Below are positions 31,063 to 33,442 of a stretch of DNA of 33,442 nt, piece by piece. Origin of the DNA: a virus; the IMG/VR virus record IMGVR_UViG_3300036399_000593, positions 1 through 33,442 of that record; one strand, 5' to 3'. A program made the position numbers and the translations under genes. Within the stretch, counting starts at the first letter, position 1, and each line of letters begins with the position of its first letter. The notes below the pieces were generated by a model, which worked only from the letters and a program-made list of their open reading frames with translations, had not been told where the DNA came from and did no database searches.

Positions 31063-33341
31063 TGAGTAGTGGTAAAGTAAAATGCACATGTGGATGGAGT
31101 TGGAACAAGTCTGATTCTAGCAAGAAAGATTTGTACATATGTCATGAGTGTGGTAGAGACAATAGTAACAACATGAAGAATGGTGGTTGGCTAGACAACT
31201 ATGGTGAGGAAGAAAACTATAATGATTATGAAGTTTCTGCTCCTGAAGGATTTGAAGGAGATGGATATAGTAACGTAGGACGTAACTATTCTCCTGCATG
31301 GGGGGGACAGTTTCAAAAAGGGGGTAAACTTAAATTCTTACAACCTACAGATGAAAATCTACCTGAAGGATATGTTATTCCATATAACACTCCTAGTTCT
31401 GAACTAGCTATGTCAATAGGAGGAGAGAATGGGGAACCAGCTTATTTAATCCCTAGCTTTAAATATGGACAACCATTAGATGATCCATTAGCAGAGTTTA
31501 GAAAAACTGGAGAACATCTTGGTGGTCCATTTAAGACATATCAAGAAGCTGATGAATGGGAAAGAACTGTAAGACATCCTGCTGTTGAAAGAAAAGAAAC
31601 TATAATGTTTCCTCAAGAAAAATTTCAACAAGGTGGTGACATTCCTCAACCTACATCAGGTATAGGTAATATATTTAGTAATATGATGGGAGGAAGAAAT
31701 AACTCTCAGTATGAAGTGTATGGGGATAACTCTGCACGTAACCTTAATACATTCAATCCACACTATACAAGAATAGATAAAAAAGAACCTGTTCCTGGTG
31801 CTGAACTTCCTAAAGAAGAAATAAAACTATTTAGAGAAGATGTTCCTGCAGACACAGGATTTATTCCTAAATATTTTTCACAATCATCTACAAGTGACGA
31901 TGATGAATATTCAAGAATACGACCCATATACAGAAAAAAGAAAAAACCTATATATAATATAGAACCAGAAGATGAAGAACTAGAAGAAGATGAAGAGTCA
32001 GAATTTACTGATCCAATCAGTTGGATAATTGATAAAATAACAGATCTCTTTACACCATCTGATGATGAAGAAAATGAATCTGGAGAAAAAGAATCTTGGA
32101 ACATCAAACAAAGAAATACTCGAATGAAAGGTGAGGGAGGAGCGTATGATGCAATGAATATTAATACAAGTGATCCTGAACAAATTAAACGAGCACAAAG
32201 AAAAGCTGACATATTTAATACATCTATAAAGAAGAAATATGGAAACTCCAAGAACCCTAAAGCAATTGAAAGAGCAAACACAATAAAAGATACTGTTACT
32301 GTAACTCCTAATCTTGCAATGGGTGGTTCTGTTCCAGGAGCTGTAGGATTCACATACGCACGTACGAAGGGTATTCCTTCCAATGGTCCATATGCAAAGA
32401 AGACATTGGCTAGTGCACAGGATGGGGAACAATTAGATATGCATGGAAATCCAATGTTTGCAAGGAGAGTAGATAATCCTAATGTAAATAGAAGTTACTA
32501 TGATCCTAGGTTAAACACAATGAACATAGGGACTGATTACACTACATGGAAAGATGATGAGGGTAACCAATTAACAGGAGAAGATTTAAAACTTCATCAA
32601 GATCAGTTATTAGCACATGAAAATTATCACGCTATTCAGCATTCAGAAGGTAGAGATAATTATGACATAGCTCATGATACAGATGATAGACTATGGGCTG
32701 AGATGCAAAATCCACCACAGATGATGACCACTGATGCTGTATGGAATAATTTTTATAATAGAAGCGATTTAGAAAATCAAGAAGACTATATACAATTAAT
32801 AAACGATGTTCCAGAAGCAAGAATTCTTAATAAATATTTATTATTTGATAAAGTTCTTGACAGTCAAAGATATACTAATCCTTTAAACCTAGAAGGAGAG
32901 GCAAAGTATTATGAAGAAGTAGGAAAAGAGTATGACTACAAAAATGGTGGATCAATGTCTTATTACCAACATGGACTAGATTGGAAACCTAAAGGAATGA
33001 AGAATGGTGGGTGGTTAGATTCATTTGCTGAAGGTGGGATCATTAAAGATGACAGAGGACAATGGGCTCATCCTGGAGAGATAACAGAAATAGGTTCTAA
33101 CAATATAACCATGCAAGGAGTTCCTTATGATGTATTAGGAATATCTGATACTGGTGATACAAAACTAATGAAACCAGGAAAGAACTATAAGTTCAAAGGA
33201 AAGAAAGTAACAGAGTTTCCAATGGCTAAGAATGGTGTAAATCAACAAGATGAAAAAACTTTTGAACAGTTAGATCAATTAACTAACTTTACAAACTATA
33301 ACAAACCACAACCAGGTGGATGGTTGAACAAATACAATTAA
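31062..33341 (+). CDS. Zinc-ribbon protein with HExxH metallopeptidase-like domain
   Basis: 759 residues from ATG 31062; a TTG start nine codons upstream is possible but less likely given the TAATG junction. Residues 8-30 form a zinc ribbon (C8, C10, C27, C30). GGWL[DN] motifs occur at 41, 649 and 752 (C-terminal end). Residues ~120-180 contain a conserved-looking phage motif (YLIPSFKYG; FRKTGEHLGGPFKTY). Acidic low-complexity sequence spans about 270-340. Residues 519-523 are HENYH, an HExxH zincin signature preceded by LLA, with Glu611/Glu613 in LEGEAKYYEE as possible third ligand. Could be a packaged cargo or virion peptidase acting on virion proteins or the host envelope. Activity is inferred. 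Confidence 0.7.
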   Translation: MSSGKVKCTCGWSWNKSDSSKKDLYICHECGRDNSNNMKNGGWLDNYGEEENYNDYEVSAPEGFEGDGYSNVGRNYSPAWGGQFQKGGKLKFLQPTDENLPEGYVIPYNTPSSELAMSIGGENGEPAYLIPSFKYGQPLDDPLAEFRKTGEHLGGPFKTYQEADEWERTVRHPAVERKETIMFPQEKFQQGGDIPQPTSGIGNIFSNMMGGRNNSQYEVYGDNSARNLNTFNPHYTRIDKKEPVPGAELPKEEIKLFREDVPADTGFIPKYFSQSSTSDDDEYSRIRPIYRKKKKPIYNIEPEDEELEEDEESEFTDPISWIIDKITDLFTPSDDEENESGEKESWNIKQRNTRMKGEGGAYDAMNINTSDPEQIKRAQRKADIFNTSIKKKYGNSKNPKAIERANTIKDTVTVTPNLAMGGSVPGAVGFTYARTKGIPSNGPYAKKTLASAQDGEQLDMHGNPMFARRVDNPNVNRSYYDPRLNTMNIGTDYTTWKDDEGNQLTGEDLKLHQDQLLAHENYHAIQHSEGRDNYDIAHDTDDRLWAEMQNPPQMMTTDAVWNNFYNRSDLENQEDYIQLINDVPEARILNKYLLFDKVLDSQRYTNPLNLEGEAKYYEEVGKEYDYKNGGSMSYYQHGLDWKPKGMKNGGWLDSFAEGGIIKDDRGQWAHPGEITEIGSNNITMQGVPYDVLGISDTGDTKLMKPGKNYKFKGKKVTEFPMAKNGVNQQDEKTFEQLDQLTNFTNYNKPQPGGWLNKYN

Positions 33342-33342
33342 T

Positions 33343-33442
33343 ATGAAGGCTCAAATATTAAAAATTGCTGGTGTTAAATCTGAAAAAGAATTCTATAAAA
33401 AGTATCCTTCAGAAGAAGCATTTATGAAAGTGCATGGTAAAG
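33343..33442 (+). CDS. Start of a further gene, cut by the window edge
   Basis: Thirty-three codons from ATG 33343, one base after the previous stop: begins MKAQILKIAGVKSEKEFYKK and continues with an acidic/helical stretch EEAFMKVHGK. It remains open at the window end. This opening resembles the N-terminus of large virion or cargo proteins in crAss-like and related phages. The product cannot be assigned from this fragment. Confidence 0.6.
   Translation, partial: MKAQILKIAGVKSEKEFYKKYPSEEAFMKVHGK

Noticed and set aside
31763-32383. Leftward 206-codon open frame, Ser-rich
   Set aside because: It is the antisense shadow of the acidic region of the 759-residue protein; composition is explained by the opposite strand.
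1-33442. tRNA genes, insertion sequences, integrase or attachment sites
   Set aside because: No cloverleaf, transposase, recombinase or flanking inverted/direct repeats seen; gene gaps are too small.

Overview
The window is 33.4 kb of AT-rich, gene-dense DNA that reads as the virion-morphogenesis half of a tailed double-stranded DNA phage infecting a Bacteroidota host, most likely a crAss-like phage (order Crassvirales) or a close relative. The basis is an unbroken rightward series of HU/IHF-like protein, large terminase, portal, acidic scaffold-like protein, major capsid protein, fibre genes, metallophosphoesterase and a very large tail protein. Supporting signs of the host phylum are promoter-like boxes of the Bacteroidota type (TTTG, 21 bases, TATCTTT), almost no Shine-Dalgarno sequences, and a FISUMP domain typical of Bacteroidota/Fibrobacterota surface proteins. 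The standard genetic code works throughout; of 30 visible ends of full-length genes, 29 are TAA, one is TAG and none is TGA. I cannot name the phage. Family names below come from remembered family features, not from searches.

Layout. (1) 1-640: one leftward gene, then a divergent control region with hairpins, repeats, a G-quadruplex motif and the first late promoter. (2) 640-2441: small DNA-binding, zinc-ribbon and acidic proteins, ending with a candidate small terminase. (3) 2442-11975: packaging and head genes, interrupted by two structured non-coding segments (7049-7186 and 10045-10245) that flank the scaffold/capsid pair. (4) 12001-20234: a Thr-tailed virion protein, small connector-like proteins, two tandem collar-type fibre paralogs and three mucin-like modular adhesins, closed by a tandem terminator. 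(5) 20412-33442: a second late transcription unit with its own promoter, encoding a metallophosphoesterase, conserved tail/neck proteins, a second GFG-motif protein, and a giant tail protein that appears split over three adjacent genes. It continues with a 759-residue zinc-ribbon/HExxH protein and a truncated gene at the window edge.

The most striking feature is a modular display system. Small Ig-like or lectin-like modules are joined by homopolymeric threonine linkers (about seven Thr). They are attached to two recurrent N-terminal adaptor modules: type A (SDxxRYxG...GI) in four fibre genes and type B (LTTAG...GPF) in two genes. The same tip module occurs at two loci about 13 kb apart. Three proteins end exactly at a T7-8-[AI]P linker with nothing after it, and a fourth ends in a similar Thr tract. 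Two of these ends fall where the giant tail protein is interrupted. This suggests a virion whose adhesive surface evolves by gain, loss and transfer of modules at Thr linkers, in some cases splitting a core tail gene.
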